A DNA stretch of 63,211 nt, taken from Cryoendolithus antarcticus. Taxonomy: Eukaryota; Ascomycota; Dothideomycetes; Cladosporiales; Cladosporiaceae. The position numbers and the translations under genes were made by a program. Below the pieces are notes generated by a model. The model ran no database searches. It saw only the letters and a program-made list of their open reading frames with translations, and was not told the DNA's origin. Shown here piece after piece: positions 52,039-63,211 of this stretch (position 1 is the first letter of the stretch; every line of letters begins with the position of its first letter). The stretch lies in NCBI GenBank assembly GCA_002077065.1, contig NAJO01000089.1, positions 1-63,211 on the forward strand, read 5' to 3'.

Positions 52039-52689
52039 ATGAGCTCCTTTGACAGCTCAACCGCGGTCGCGACATGGAGCGCAGTGGCAGCCACCGTGGC
52101 CACACCTCAACCACTGCTGTGTCTCGCCACGCGCACGAGAACAACGCGGTGGTGGCCTGAGCACGCGCAGCAACCGCGCAGAGGCCTGGTACAGATCGAC
52201 AGCACCTTGGGGAAAGCCATGCTGAACCAGAGCGTTGCTGATCCACCCACCTATAACGGTGCCAATGGCGAACACTACCCGTGGTTGCGCAAGATGGAGT
52301 TCAAGCTCCGAGCCACCAAAATTCGCTCGCAAGAAGGCGGCATTGACTTCGTCCGCACCGAGCTCTCCGAGCGACGATATTACCCCACATACCTACCTCA
52401 CCATTCTGCCTATGGCAACAAGGCTACGAGCAATCCCTTCACAACAGCCGACTCCTTGCTTAAGTATCTCACGGAGCAACTCGGAGACCACAACAACGGT
52501 GCGAAGAAGTCTACCGAGACTGGTAACCTGAAAATAGGGATTAACGAGAAGTGTACGGACCTCTACTTCAAATACCAGGGCCTTCAGCCCTACTATCATA
52601 TGCCAGATGAAGTCTCTGAGATCCGGCTGTCTCAAGGGGAAGCTCAAGAAGATTTACAAGGAAAAGATGGCATCTGGTCACATCTATGA
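52039..52689 (+). pseudogene. Retrotransposon gag-like fragment
   Basis: The frame holds PPTYNGANGEHYPWLRKMEF, KLRATKIRSQEGGIDFVRTE, NPFTTADSLLKYLTEQLGD and DLYFKYQGLQPYYHMPDE. This follows the capsid-like arrangement of fungal LTR-retrotransposon gag proteins (structure PxYxG, then YxxWxxxxxxKL, then a predicted helix bundle). Near 52625 the better continuation (KGKLKKIYKEKMASGHIYDL) lies in another frame, so there is a frameshift. The N-terminal 60 residues are low-complexity and may not belong. No protease, reverse transcriptase or integrase follows. Confidence 0.5.
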
Positions 52690-52971
52690 TCTCCAGCAGC
52701 CCGCAGCATGTGCTCGCATCTAATGCTTCAAATCAGGATGAACTGTCTACGAACGAACCCCGCCGTTGTGGCAGTACCGTCGTTGGGGAGCATGTATGTA
52801 TAGATAACGAGGGAGAGAGTGTGGAAGCTGCAAATCAGATTCATCAAGCAGCAGGATCTCGAGTCGACTGAAAATGCTTGCCACACGGCCAAGCAAAGTG
52901 TAATTGCAGCGCAGAAGATCCTTGCACGGCTTGCGGAGCAAGGGAGTTGAACACATGATACGTCGGAGAGC

Positions 52972-53391
52972 TTGGAAATGGCACTGCAACAGGATGAAGT
53001 AGCATATGGAAACGCCTGCGAACTTAAAAGTCTAAAGCAAACCATGCCAGTTATACAATTTGCACATCCTTTCCAAGCAAGCGAACACGAGGTGGCTGCA
53101 GATACCCGTGATGCTACGGATTACGAGTGGCGATTCAATATTCGAGAAGCTACGCGGCCACAAACTTCTGCCGGATATGATCGGCAGCAAATTCCAAATC
53201 CCATTCGCGGCAAACCTGTCTGGAAACCATTGTCGCCTAAAAGGGGATCGAATTTCCAAATCGAAGCTGATGATTATGACAGAGACATGGGAACCGAGCT
53301 AAGAAGGAAGTTGGAAGCGCTCTACGGAGAGGTCCATTGTCTTCACGGGTTCGCTAAGGTAATATATCATGAGCTCGATCATGGAATTTGA
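52972..53391 (+). CDS. Uncharacterised ORF, 139 aa
   Basis: Open from ATG 52972 to TGA, polar with a helical C-terminus (GTELRRKLEALYGEVHCLHG, FAKVIYHEL). It could be an exon or the decayed remainder of the gag-like element upstream. No family recognised. Confidence 0.3.
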   Translation: MEMALQQDEVAYGNACELKSLKQTMPVIQFAHPFQASEHEVAADTRDATDYEWRFNIREATRPQTSAGYDRQQIPNPIRGKPVWKPLSPKRGSNFQIEADDYDRDMGTELRRKLEALYGEVHCLHGFAKVIYHELDHGI

Positions 53392-55445
53392 CCTTGTGTC
53401 GCAATGGTGAAGTTGCTTCTAGTGCCGGTCGACGGCTTGCTAGCTCCAATGAGAAGAATCAAGGACTGATTTACGCGTAAAGCACCTTTCAATCTCGTGC
53501 CTCTGAACATGGTGTTCTATCGATTTGTGCAGTAGGTAAACCTGAGCTACGTGCAAGACTCGATAACGAAAGTCCACTATTGTCACCGAAATCGCACATA
53601 GAATTATACCTAGTGTTCACTGGCGGCTTATCCGCATTGTTATCGGATAGTAGGAGCATCTAGAATAGGTGAAGTCGCGTACATGTCGAAAACCCCGACG
53701 CGCGGGATATACAGTCACATCAGAAATGTTCTCCTTGGCCCACTCGGGATGTGTAATGCCTATACCTACGCACTCGAGCACCTCGAGTGCCAGGGTTCTT
53801 TTCGCACGTCGTTGCGTATCCCGCCACGCACTCCATTCATCCCTTGTCGACTTAACCTATATTCCTCTACGGGCCTCAAATCGCGCCCTATTACATTTGG
53901 ATTGAAGACTCTGCACCTCACGTTCAGATTTCTCACGAAGCGGCTGCATTAGTGCTAGGTACCTCCTATTTAGGACGATCCGCAATAATCCTCTTTCCCG
54001 CGTAGCACCCCATATCCAGCGCATGGCGTTCGAGATTAGTATCAGGGCGCAGAGGACATCGACGCGCCGGACAATGCGAACGTTAACATCTTCAGTCTTG
54101 TTGAAAACCCTGCTCTAGACTACGTCCGATATTGGCGATATTGTGATTATTATCAACCTCCAAAGTAATGCCTACGATTCAGCGGATATGGGCCCCGGCT
54201 CCCAAGCCAATGAGTGAGACGGACACGATCGCTAGCTTGAGTTGAATTGACTCAAGTTCATTTATTGATATTGTAATCACGTAACGCTTGCATGCATCTA
54301 GAGTAAATTACTTCGCACTGTTTCCCTAGTTGCATGATAAGTTAGTGATGTCAATGCGTCTCTCTCCCAATAAGTACAGAGTCGAGCTCCATAATCAGCC
54401 CGTTGTCTACTATTGGCGATGAAGTCTTCGCGTTACATAACTTGAAAATCCCACTTGTCTGCTTTCTCTAAAGGTGCGGTCGCGCTACTTGCGTTACAAG
54501 CCCAGGCCCATACGAAAGCGGCGAGCGGAGCACTGTTACTAACAGTGCCGTTATTACGCCACCTAGCTAGTGCTTTGATGCCATAAGCGTCATTGATCCC
54601 GACGAAACTGAGTACTGAACTCGCCGGACCTAGTCACAGTCTTTGTAGGATCGGTAGAATGCACCGGTCTTAAAATTACGTTGCTACTACCGCTACATAT
54701 TTCTATGATCGAACGTGATGTGTTAGCTTACACCAATAGGTTTCTAAGTAGTCACATATCTCGACACCTGGAATACGAGGACACTGGTCGGCTGCGGGGA
54801 TAGTTCGCGATCTTATCGCATATATTCTCATAACTTAAAAGGCTACTGCTTCCACGTACTAGCTAAAACAATTGCTATAGACGTCGTGTACTACCGCGAA
54901 TTTGTCACAAGATCGTGTTGTAAAAAGCTGCATCGGTACCAAGATACGCTTACTATGCTGAGACCGCGCAAGGGCCAGAAGTAAAGAGACTAACTATAGA
55001 GACACGCACTTTGGGTACTGTCATACTACTCAATTACAAGATGCCCGCGATATTTACCATACTGACATAGTAGCTTCCATCGACTTAGACTCAACAGAGC
55101 TGTTAAGGACGTTACGCTAGCTAGCTAAGCGGTTCTAGGATTAGGAACATATATGCACTCGTTAGTGTCACCTGACTCGCCACCATTCACGCAAGGACTT
55201 TAATTGAGCAAAGATCAAACCACTAGGCACCGGACAATGTCCTTTGCGTAAGCGACCTTGAGATAGAATCCACGCTTTGATAGACCTGACTATGCTAGCA
55301 AGGTTAGGCAGTGACTTACTCAATGTCTAAGCTTGGAGGAAAAACGTAATCTATTCATTCGCCCGGAAAGGCTTCATGTAATTTCGTTTAGCTTGAAACC
55401 TGTACCATTATTCCCTAGGGACATGATTTAGTATAAGGAATAGAC
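53392..55445. other. AT-rich stretch without a supported gene
   Basis: Between about 54,100 and 55,420 the sequence has dense stops and resembles mutated transposon DNA, though CA and TG are still frequent. No domain recognised. Confidence 0.4.
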
Positions 55446-57085
55446 TTGGAACGTAGCTGTAGGTTTATTGTCGATAGAAACACTTCGTACGCCTACACCG
55501 CCTTCCGAATCATTATGTCACTACAAAGCTGCCAATCTCAGCAAACGTCTCGATCTATTGCTCCAATAGGAGGAGAATATGTCGAGATATTACAGTCGGT
55601 GATCAAGTGCATGAGGATTGACAAGCAGGTATAGTCTGGAGTTTTGTTAAGTTCATATCGTTAGGGCATTATAGCTAATCGTATATCTAAGTTTCGCGAG
55701 ACTGCTATCTCTACGCTACACACGGCAGAGCTCTGCTGCTGTACAGGAGTTTCCCTACCTGCTAGTAGGGAGCATGATGCTGACCTCAGCTTTGACCAAC
55801 AATTTCCACATGAGCAAAGCAATGAGAAGGAAGGCGTAAGTTCCTCCTGGGCTCGTATTACACCTCCTCACGTGCGTTCTGCTAAACAGAAATTCACGAA
55901 AACCGACAATTTCAACCCCAGTGTTCAGTCCAGGGCTTCAATAATCCAGCGGACATGTGTCGTGGACCGTCAGAATGGAACAGGCGATAATCTGCTTTCG
56001 AATATGTCGGTAAGCGAAGACGCTATTTGCGCCCCATCATTCGCGGCGACAACATATTCACTACCCGCGCAATCACCACTTCGACCAAAGACTGCGATCA
56101 CAACAGACGCTTTCGCGATTCCAGGTGGATCATCCGTCTTACCTAATGATGTAGTCGACGCAAACAAATGCAGAACAGCTATAGGGCCGGTAGAGGTACT
56201 TAAACGCTCATCAGCCGTAGACGAGGCAAGCTACGTCCGATACAACGCAAGAAAGTCTAGAAGTGAACAGTCTAAAGTGGAAGAACAGTTTGGAATCACA
56301 AGATTCGAAGCAGCTAGAGCATTCTGCTATGCTGCAGACCTTATCGACCCTGATTTTGATGTTGCGGCTAACAAACAGATGACTTTCAACTTTATAGATG
56401 CCGAATGTGGAACCAGGCCACATGAGTATAATCTTCAAGAGCTCCTCGAACGCTTGAACGCTCTGTCTCGGAAAGCAAGACAAAGTGCCAATAATTTAGA
56501 AAAAACATCAAGAAGGAACATATTCCATCGCCGAATGGTTCTGCACTTATTTAAAGAGCGTCAGAAGGATACAAGCGATGGATCCATCTGTAAAGGTAAA
56601 GATTCACAAGCTCGAAATGTCATTCGACGTTTGTTGAATCCGGCTTGCACATCTTTGACAGCAAATTGTCGCTGCCTAGAATGTAGACGAGTTATGACCT
56701 CTTACGACAGACTTCGGAGAACAGCTACTCGCCTAGACGAAATTGTTCAAAGAGCTACGCATGGAATTCTCCTTCTCGCATCGGTCAACTTAGAACGAGC
56801 GTGGGTATTCACAACTTGTAGTTATTCGACACTCGACGCTGACAGCCAGTCTTTAGTTTACGTGCGAAGAAAGGTGTTTTCGGAGCCTTCCTTTACTACT
56901 TGTCCATAGATTTTGCACCTTGTGTGATTACTGCTAGAGCCGCTCGATTATTGGCTTGGAAAGTGTTCGATCATGCTTTCGATTCCATGTTGCACTCGGA
57001 CGAAATTTTCGACCAAACCCGCATCGACATTATGCACGTCATCCAGAAGCGACTTGTCACGATGCACGGCCGAAGCCCAGAATAG
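55446..57085 (+). CDS. Spliced uncharacterised protein, probably frameshifted near its end
   Basis: Exon 1 (55446-55628) starts with ATG. A 63-nt intron at 55629-55691 splices in phase 0 to an open frame running from 55692 to about 56870. This recovers an upstream stretch (FRETAISTLHTAEL) before the longer block. The product is mostly polar, with Cys/His-poor helical parts (FEAARAFCYAADLIDPDFDV, ELLERLNALSRKARQSANNL) and a CxCLECRR-type motif (NCRCLECRRVM) that might bind zinc. At GAAGAAAGG near 56870 coherent sequence switches to the next frame (FGAFLYYLSIDFAPCVITAR, KVFDHAFDSMLHSDEIFDQT) and ends at TAG 57083. Either an indel has occurred or an unusually short intron lies there. Family unknown. 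Confidence 0.5.
55629..55691 (+). other. Spliceosomal intron (63 nt)
   Basis: GTATAG donor, GCTAATC branch-like motif and CTAAG acceptor. Phase 0, length divisible by three, but it contains an in-frame TAG, so splicing is needed to link the exons. Confidence 0.6.
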
Positions 57086-57365
57086 AAGTTCTCCCTGCGG
57101 CTTCCACATTCCTGTGGCTAGCACATATCTATTTGTAGAGCTCGTGCGCAGCGAGGCCAGCAGCAAGTAGATAAGCAGACAGAGCCCATCCGCTTCCGGA
57201 AGTTGTTTAGTGAGTTGCTCATCTCGGGTTTGAGACAGGTGCATAGTCGCCTGCAAAGCCTGCAGGCCACAGTGACAGGTTCAGCGTATGACCAATTCCA
57301 GATGAGCGGCCAGTCCACTGCTGCTACGTCACATAGCGGACGGGTTTAACGTTCCTGTAATACTC

Positions 57366-58050
57366 TTAATGTGTCTGAAGCAGCTAGGAGATTCAATACC
57401 TGTAGGAGCATACATAGCAGACAGATTTTTAGAAAGTCAGGCCAAAAGGCCAATGTAGGGAAGAAGCAAAAATTATAGACAAAGAAGAGAGAACTGCAAG
57501 CAAGATATGCAGGTAGTGCTTGTTGATCATATCACGAGGCTCTTTGAGTGGTGCCTACGACCCATATCAGCGCTGGTATCCTCTTGGGCCTTCCGGGCCT
57601 ATAGCAAGGAGCCTGGCAATATTTAGTCTGCAGCAATCAGAGCTAGACATAAGAAATTTCTTGACAGCAACATGCCTCAGCACTATCAATCTTGCGAGGC
57701 ACAAGGCTGACTCCAAGCCTTCATATAGACAGTATTCCACTGTTCAGCAGCAAGATTTTGATTAACTTAGTATGCAACACTGCCTCAGCACTGCTATAAC
57801 ATGGATGGGAAAGGATCCCTCATAGGCCGCCTCTGAAAGACTAAGAGGATTGATCACTTAGAGGCCTTGAAGAGGTAACAGAGGCTTCTAATCACTGGCC
57901 AAGAGGGCCCTAGAGGGTGGATAATTATTGCGCCCGCTATTTGTGCAGATGGTAACTTAGCTTACCACCACCTGCTCTAATTAATCTACAACGCAGTTAG
58001 CAGTGACCTTCAAACCTTATGGCTTCATGATTATGATCTGAAAAGCCATC
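57366..58050 (+). pseudogene. DDE_1 (Tan1/Fot1-like) transposase relic, N-terminal and first catalytic part
   Basis: Plus-strand segments in shifting frames give QVVLVDHITRLFEWCLRPIS (CENP-B-like DNA-binding region), ARHKADSKPSYRQY, MDGKGSLIGRL in the place of NMDEKGFLIG (first catalytic motif), KTKRIDHLEALKR, then QEGPRGWIIIAPAICADGNL, IYNAVSSDLQTLW and LHDYDLKSHPS. Order and spacing are those of the family. The catalytic MDE motif has Gly where the Glu should be. Stops (TAG, TAA) and frame changes show it is inactive. The remainder of the catalytic core (second and third Asp) is missing after 58050. Confidence 0.7.
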
Positions 58051-61000
58051 CTAGCTAGTTTGCTAGCTCTCGCAATAGCTCGACTGCGGTCCGTCCCTGC
58101 GTCGCGAGACACCCTGTGTAAAGAGACACTCTCGCGCCTTGGACCTCTCATACACTCTCTCAAAAATATCGATATGCTATTCAGCTCTTGTCATGCTGCT
58201 CCCAATCTTCCACCACGACGGTGGTGCGCGGGCAGATCGACTGCAGGCTGGTCGTGCTATCGATTCACTCGTCGACGCTGTCCATTGTCGCCCCAGCTCT
58301 CCGCTGTGCCTGAAGACAGACGAGCACGTAGACGAGCCACAAAGTAGGTTCATCGGGTCCGTCATGACGGTCGACATCCCCTGCATACGATCACCTGCAC
58401 ACTGAGGCAATCACTGACTGACGCTGAATCATCTAACGAGCAAGACCGAAGTCTGAAATGAGCAGTCTCAGGCGCAGGTGGCTGCAGCCGTTGATGAGAG
58501 TGACCGATATCGCTCATCCAACCGGGTCTGATCGGTCTGACTCACCTTCTTCGACGCAAACATATGGCCGTCACGATTTTGGTCCGACTGTGATATCTCA
58601 TACCTTTCAGCGGTAAGTAGAGCCTCAGAAATCTCGTCGTGATGCAGCAGTGGCGGCTAGAATGCTTCTAGAAGCTTCTGTAGATGCGCGGCTACCATTT
58701 GTGGCACGGTACGAACTTATAGTCACCGAGGCTATTGAAGCCTTGTCATGTTATAGTATAGATTGTGACACAGTACCTAATAGCAATTAGTTGGTTCAAG
58801 TACTATAAGTATGGATCTTGAACGCTTCGATACTTTTACGGCGAAGTATCATAGATATAACGTAAGCTGATATCTCGAAACCACATCATACTAGGACGCA
58901 TAATTGTCAATTCAGCTTAGCAGTACATCAGCTTCAAGTCCAGCCTGCCATCGCTGCAGTTTCCGCTTAAAATCGGTACTCAGGACACAGTGTATATGCT
59001 AGGGTGTCTGTTGAGACTATGCAACGTCATTTATACCTTACATCGTCGAAGACCTATTTGTTGCTTGAAGTCGTAATGGTAGACGGGTTGGCCTCAGATT
59101 GCTAAAGTGATTGAAGTGGTTTCCGACCAACTGTGCCCTCTTCCGGCGGGTCTATCACCACGGCCTGTTGCACTCGAGCCGCGGCACTCTCTGTTCCCGT
59201 ATCGGCCTTGATTTCCGCTATCTTTACCTCTATGTCTTTCAGACACGCTGACCTTGTGGCTGATCTACGCTACGAAGGAGACAAGCGTTAAAATGAGGAC
59301 GCCTCTCCGTTGATAGGGGCGGTCCTGCGATAGGCCACTAAGTCGAGTTCGAATCGTCCATCGAATGCGGGAGCGCGTGTCGGGTATAATGTACTATGCG
59401 ACTAAGCCACCACTTTCCGCAAGCTCGAGGCGACGGCAGCAAATTCGTGCGAAGCGTTCCCAGCCGCTGGAAAGCGAACGCCGTACGGAGATTTGTAAGC
59501 CAATGCTTGGTGAGACGCTCAATGGCTTAATGGCGCACACAAATAGGCAAAGGTACACCTGATCATGACATCGGCGTTCTCTATGAGCGACACCTCGGCC
59601 GTAAATGGTACTAAAAAACGTGCCTCACATACCCTAGAGCACTTGTCGGCGGTTGCCTACGGTATCTAACGGTAATAGTCCTTGTCTTTACTACGTATAG
59701 CACATTAGAGTTGTTTTCTACAGCGACAGTGCCCTAGAGGGGTTCATAGTCAAAGTCTAAGTGGTCGGGCACATTTCAGCAGAGCTTTTCCGATTAACGA
59801 AAGGTATTTCGAAATGCTCGACACATCGGAACGCTTGAACATATCTGTGACACCTGTGCAACGAGTATACCTGCCGCTTAGTGTCGCCAGTTACTTAGAG
59901 CTCTAGACGAATGTGGCCTACGAAGTAACTCCTACATTGTCGCGAGCTAGAAGGTCTACATGTACCCTTGACCGTCTATAACATCTCCGCCACTTCGGAA
60001 GCCCTACGCTTGTCGCTCTCGCCGAAATCGTTCATGCTAACATACTAGCAAAATTCAAGCATCTAGTCTGGCTTGGCGCTGGAGGAATCGACGGTAACGA
60101 AGCGGCGGCGGTCGGGTCTTTCTTCTATCTAGAGTGACTTTGCATAATCCTTCACGGCGTGGGCGAACGGGTATGTGGCAACACCTTCGACATAGTAGTC
60201 ATTTCATCACTTAGAGGTTATTTCGAAGCTGCAGGGGTTACTATGGTTCCTGACTACAACGCTTGAACTAGATACGGAATCGATGCCGTCACGCACTCAT
60301 CGTACTACAACTCTTACGCAATGCCTGGTTTTCATTGGACTGTTAACGTTAGTGACGTTCTTCAGGGAAGCTCGTCTAAGGGTGGACGTATGCCATGTGC
60401 TTATTGTTGGGTGCTCTACAGTCTGCTTCCCGTGTCTGGCAATTCCGCATCTCTGCCGTCAACGACGCTGATATAGCGCGGACACCACGAACATGGGCAG
60501 GAATTACGTCACTTGTTGGGAATCTTGTGACTTGGTACCTTATTCGTTCCAAACACTAATGCAACCCGCTATTAGAGGTGACTGTTAGTGCTGACGTGCT
60601 ACTAGCTCCTTGGGTATGTTCTGATCGCCAGCGATTTCCCGTTTCCACTAAGCTTCGAGACTTGAGTAGATATGTTAAGAGTAGGACAGAACGACGACAT
60701 GCACAGACCAAAGTTTCGGCTGACCTATGGCTTGGAGCCCTAGAAACAACCTTTGGCTGTTAGACAGCTGACATCCACAGTACTTGCCCCGCCGCCGTCG
60801 TCGCAAAATCGGTAGTTCGGAAAGTTCGGAAGTCCGTGAAATCCGTGTTAGGGTGAACATGCGAGGGTTTCTACCTAGTCAGTTGCGCACCGACAAGTTG
60901 TTGAATGTGTACGACAGCCTACATACGACACCTCGGATTCGAGAAGTGCATGACACACGGCGTATGCTTGGCTGACTCATCGCGAAGTGTTAGGTGCGTA

Positions 61001-61452
61001 GGTCGACAAGGATGATTTCGTGATGTACGAAGGACGAGAGCTTGGTGTCGCAGTTCGAAGTTACGATGCGACGAGGCGCTGCGCGGGTCCACGCACGGCA
61101 GCACGCATGTGACACCCCAGATTGCCCTCCTCACCTCGTGTCTTCCACTGGGAGACTACGTCTGCATGCTATGCTATTTGGACGAAGCCCAATGTAATAC
61201 CGCATACCTAAGGTAGACATCGAAATCGCGTGTACCTCTGCGCTCATGCAGACTGTGGTTCATCGGTGATATAGCCATTACGTGGTAGACCTCGACATCC
61301 GATATATTTGCATTCTCTCGTAGTCAGGACGTGGAGCAGTCTCAAAATGATTCAACATGTACATATCATCGTGCAAGTATATTCGTCAACTCAGACGAGG
61401 GATGAGGAACAGTTGGTCTGGCCCGGGAGATAGACACCCCGAGCTCCTTGTG
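58051..61452. other. Long stretch without a supported gene
   Basis: Only short open frames. A protein-like run (RRDAAVAARMLLEASVDARL, ARYELIVTEAIEAL) near 58,640-58,740 on the plus strand could be a gene scrap. I recognise nothing else on either strand. Confidence 0.35.
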
Positions 61453-63211
61453 TCAACGGTGCTCGAGTAGGCAGCGTCGTATGATCGACATCCCGCGGCC
61501 GAACGGAGAGTCGTCCACTCCGCGTCCAGTATTTTGCCTGTATATCGCCAGCGTATCTGCTACCTTGTCGAGGTCCGCCATTGCTGCCATGGTTTCGTCG
61601 CTAGGCGCAGCGGGCTTGACCTCAACTAAGGTATCTACGTATGTACGCAGATGCTCCGTATTTAACGCGCGGCGGATTGTCGCGACTATCTCGTCACAAG
61701 TGCGATGCTGGCGTCCAAGTATAAGCTTGACCTTACTTCCTGACACGGTTGTAAGATTTCGAGCGTACTTTACGACCTTTTCTGACGCTGCTAAGCCAAG
61801 CGCCATGACGAGCGTATCACCGGCCGATCGGTCACCTTTGACAGCATTGCTGAGCACGTTGTGTACTATGTACTGCTCTAACGCCAGAACGGCGGTAGCA
61901 ATGAGGGCTGCGAGGGTCCTCCCACTGCAATGTTTCAGCTCAACGAGTGCTGCATCTATCTCCACATCCACCGAAGGTAAGGGGCTCGATAGGCTAGAAT
62001 TAGTTTTCCGAATTAGGAGCGAACGCCCCTCGGTATCCTGCAGATCGAAGGCTGAAGCGATAGCGCATGTGCCATTTTGGTTGTCAATGAAACGAGGTTT
62101 CAATCGTGCAGGCCATTCAGCCTGCTGACCATCACTGTCAGAAATCAGGACTTGCACCATCTCGTTTTGAGCGACCTGGCACAAAAATGCTTCCCGAGGC
62201 TCACCATTATTGCGGATGACGGATTTGATACGGTGCGCAGATGCGCTTATGTGATATCGGAGTTGGCTGTTCATGCTAAATCCAGATACCCTTTCTAAGC
62301 CCATGAATATGGGTGCCATGGCATTGAGTGCATGATTCTGGGTCATTAGTGTCAACGCCTGATCTGAGTTGTCCCTGCATATGCCGGAAATCAAGACTTC
62401 ACGGCTGCTTTCCTCGAGGCTGTACCTGCCCGCCTGCGAGAACTTGAGCAATTTGAGCAGTCCATCTGCATGTATAGACATAATTGGCACTGGAGTCTTG
62501 CTCAAGACGAACCCTGATGGATTGATGAAATGGCCTTCGGACTTGCGTTTCGCGAACAGTTTCGTTGTGTACATGGACTCGGGCCATGGTGCGACGTCGA
62601 TATCGGCGAATGACGCAGTGTTGAACCGCCGATCACCGATAGTGACTCCACCGGACTCATCGTACACATACTCGCCTGCTTCGACTAGGCCACCAAGTCG
62701 ATTATGGATTTCGGGAGTCGTGTGACGAGGGGTCACAGCGTATTGGAAACCTTGCTCATCCAGGGCTCTGGGTATGCCAAGGGCCACCCGCCACAACACG
62801 GAGTGCAGCATATCAAATAGACCGAGCTGTCCGTGGATTCCTTTATTGTTCTGCCTGACAAGAGGCTGGCTCCTCTCATTGAGGATGCGAGATTTACCCG
62901 TGAGGGAGCAGGCAAGCTCACAGAGCCGCATCGTATCTCGGTGAACAAGGCCCGCGCAGGCTGTAGGGGTGAACAAGTTGGATTGGTCTGATCCTCTCCC
63001 GACGCTCTCTATTCTAGTCGCAGAATAGCTCTCTGGGCGCTCACATGTACTCCGCAAGAGTGCAATAGTCTGACGAGGGATCAAGTTCTGATGCTGAACA
63101 AGCGCACCAAAGGACGAGAAGGCTGCCACAAATTTCTCGGTCTCGGTCAAGGCAGTAGAGTTGGGGCCCGCGAGATCGCCGACCAAGCTGCCACGATACT
63201 TCAGGGCGACA
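61453..63211 (-). CDS. Long uninterrupted ORF of unknown family, 5' end off the window
   Basis: The minus strand is open from the window edge to the stop at 61453, at least 585 codons without intron or stop. No ATG is needed inside, because the frame is still open at 63211. The protein is soluble-looking, with no signal peptide visible, no low complexity, and alternating helix and strand character. Notable segments are GIHGQLGLFDMLHSVLWRVA, DIDVAPWPESMYTTKLF, EEIDAALV-like VEIDAALVELKHCSGRTLAA, and a C-terminal helical half. I cannot place it in any family. A long intronless gene of this kind in a transposon-rich fungal region may be an ordinary orphan gene or sequence captured from a virus or element, but I see no motif proving either. 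Its intact frame contrasts with the damaged neighbours. Confidence 0.6.
   Translation of the reverse strand, partial: VALKYRGSLVGDLAGPNSTALTETEKFVAAFSSFGALVQHQNLIPRQTIALLRSTCERPESYSATRIESVGRGSDQSNLFTPTACAGLVHRDTMRLCELACSLTGKSRILNERSQPLVRQNNKGIHGQLGLFDMLHSVLWRVALGIPRALDEQGFQYAVTPRHTTPEIHNRLGGLVEAGEYVYDESGGVTIGDRRFNTASFADIDVAPWPESMYTTKLFAKRKSEGHFINPSGFVLSKTPVPIMSIHADGLLKLLKFSQAGRYSLEESSREVLISGICRDNSDQALTLMTQNHALNAMAPIFMGLERVSGFSMNSQLRYHISASAHRIKSVIRNNGEPREAFLCQVAQNEMVQVLISDSDGQQAEWPARLKPRFIDNQNGTCAIASAFDLQDTEGRSLLIRKTNSSLSSPLPSVDVEIDAALVELKHCSGRTLAALIATAVLALEQYIVHNVLSNAVKGDRSAGDTLVMALGLAASEKVVKYARNLTTVSGSKVKLILGRQHRTCDEIVATIRRALNTEHLRTYVDTLVEVKPAAPSDETMAAMADLDKVADTLAIYRQNTGRGVDDSPFGRGMSIIRRCLLEHR

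Noticed and set aside
59340..59365. GAGTTCGAATC motif considered as a tRNA B-box
   Set aside because: No D-arm or anticodon arm fits upstream. Isolated match.

Overview
The window looks like nuclear DNA from a filamentous ascomycete (Pezizomycotina; a dothideomycete is my guess, not proven). The evidence is short spliceosomal introns of about 50-66 nt with GT...CTRAY...AG signals, fungal-type protein families (leukotriene A4 hydrolase-like M1 peptidase, Dicer-like helicase, F-box protein, DUF3494 ice-binding-like protein, expansin-like DPBB protein), and long tracts with the signature of repeat-induced point mutation (RIP: CpA changed to TpA, so CA and TG dinucleotides vanish while CG is kept).

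Layout. 0-9 kb is a gene-bearing island: an uncharacterised coiled-coil protein (169-1104), a dead Fot1/pogo-type transposase (2806-4372) fused head-on to a 5'-truncated leukotriene A4 hydrolase gene (4371-6260), and a secreted ice-binding-like protein with a threonine-rich stalk (6772-8313, minus). 9-18 kb is sparse: a DUF7770-like scrap, a 9-bp repeat array, one hypothetical gene (12232-12807), two more transposase relics and a 5'-truncated hypothetical gene at 17.0-17.6 kb. 18.3-28 kb is a transposon graveyard: a RIP-saturated tract, a less mutated tract, a MULE/Hop-like relic with recognisable long terminal inverted repeats, and more RIP-mutated DNA. 28-40 kb carries decayed genes, many broken by TAG stops: an uncharacterised fungal family, a Tc1-like transposase, a Dicer-like helicase region, a tRNA-Val-like relic, an F-box protein, a multi-exon gene with a weakly Ulp1-like C-terminus, and an APH-type kinase. 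40-48 kb is mostly AT-rich debris with a transcription-factor fragment and one intact small ORF. 48-58 kb has an intact secreted expansin-like gene facing a Plavaka-like transposase relic, a gag-like ORF, a spliced hypothetical gene with a probable frameshift, and another DDE transposase relic. 58-61.4 kb holds nothing I recognise. The right edge is a long uninterrupted minus-strand ORF (61453 to beyond the window) of unknown family.

How the parts fit. Very few genes look intact: the coiled-coil protein, the ice-binding-like protein, the 12.2-kb hypothetical, the expansin-like protein, the 43.3-kb ORF and the right-edge ORF. At least seven separate DNA-transposase relics of at least four types and several host genes share the same decay pattern (TAG stops at Trp/Gln positions, CAT-to-TAT changes). 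This suggests a RIP-active, transposon-rich accessory or subtelomere-like segment in which neighbouring genes have been damaged as well. Two intact secreted proteins, one ice-binding-like and one expansin-like, are the best candidates for function at the cell surface or outside the cell. No CRISPR array, rRNA gene or telomere repeat was seen.
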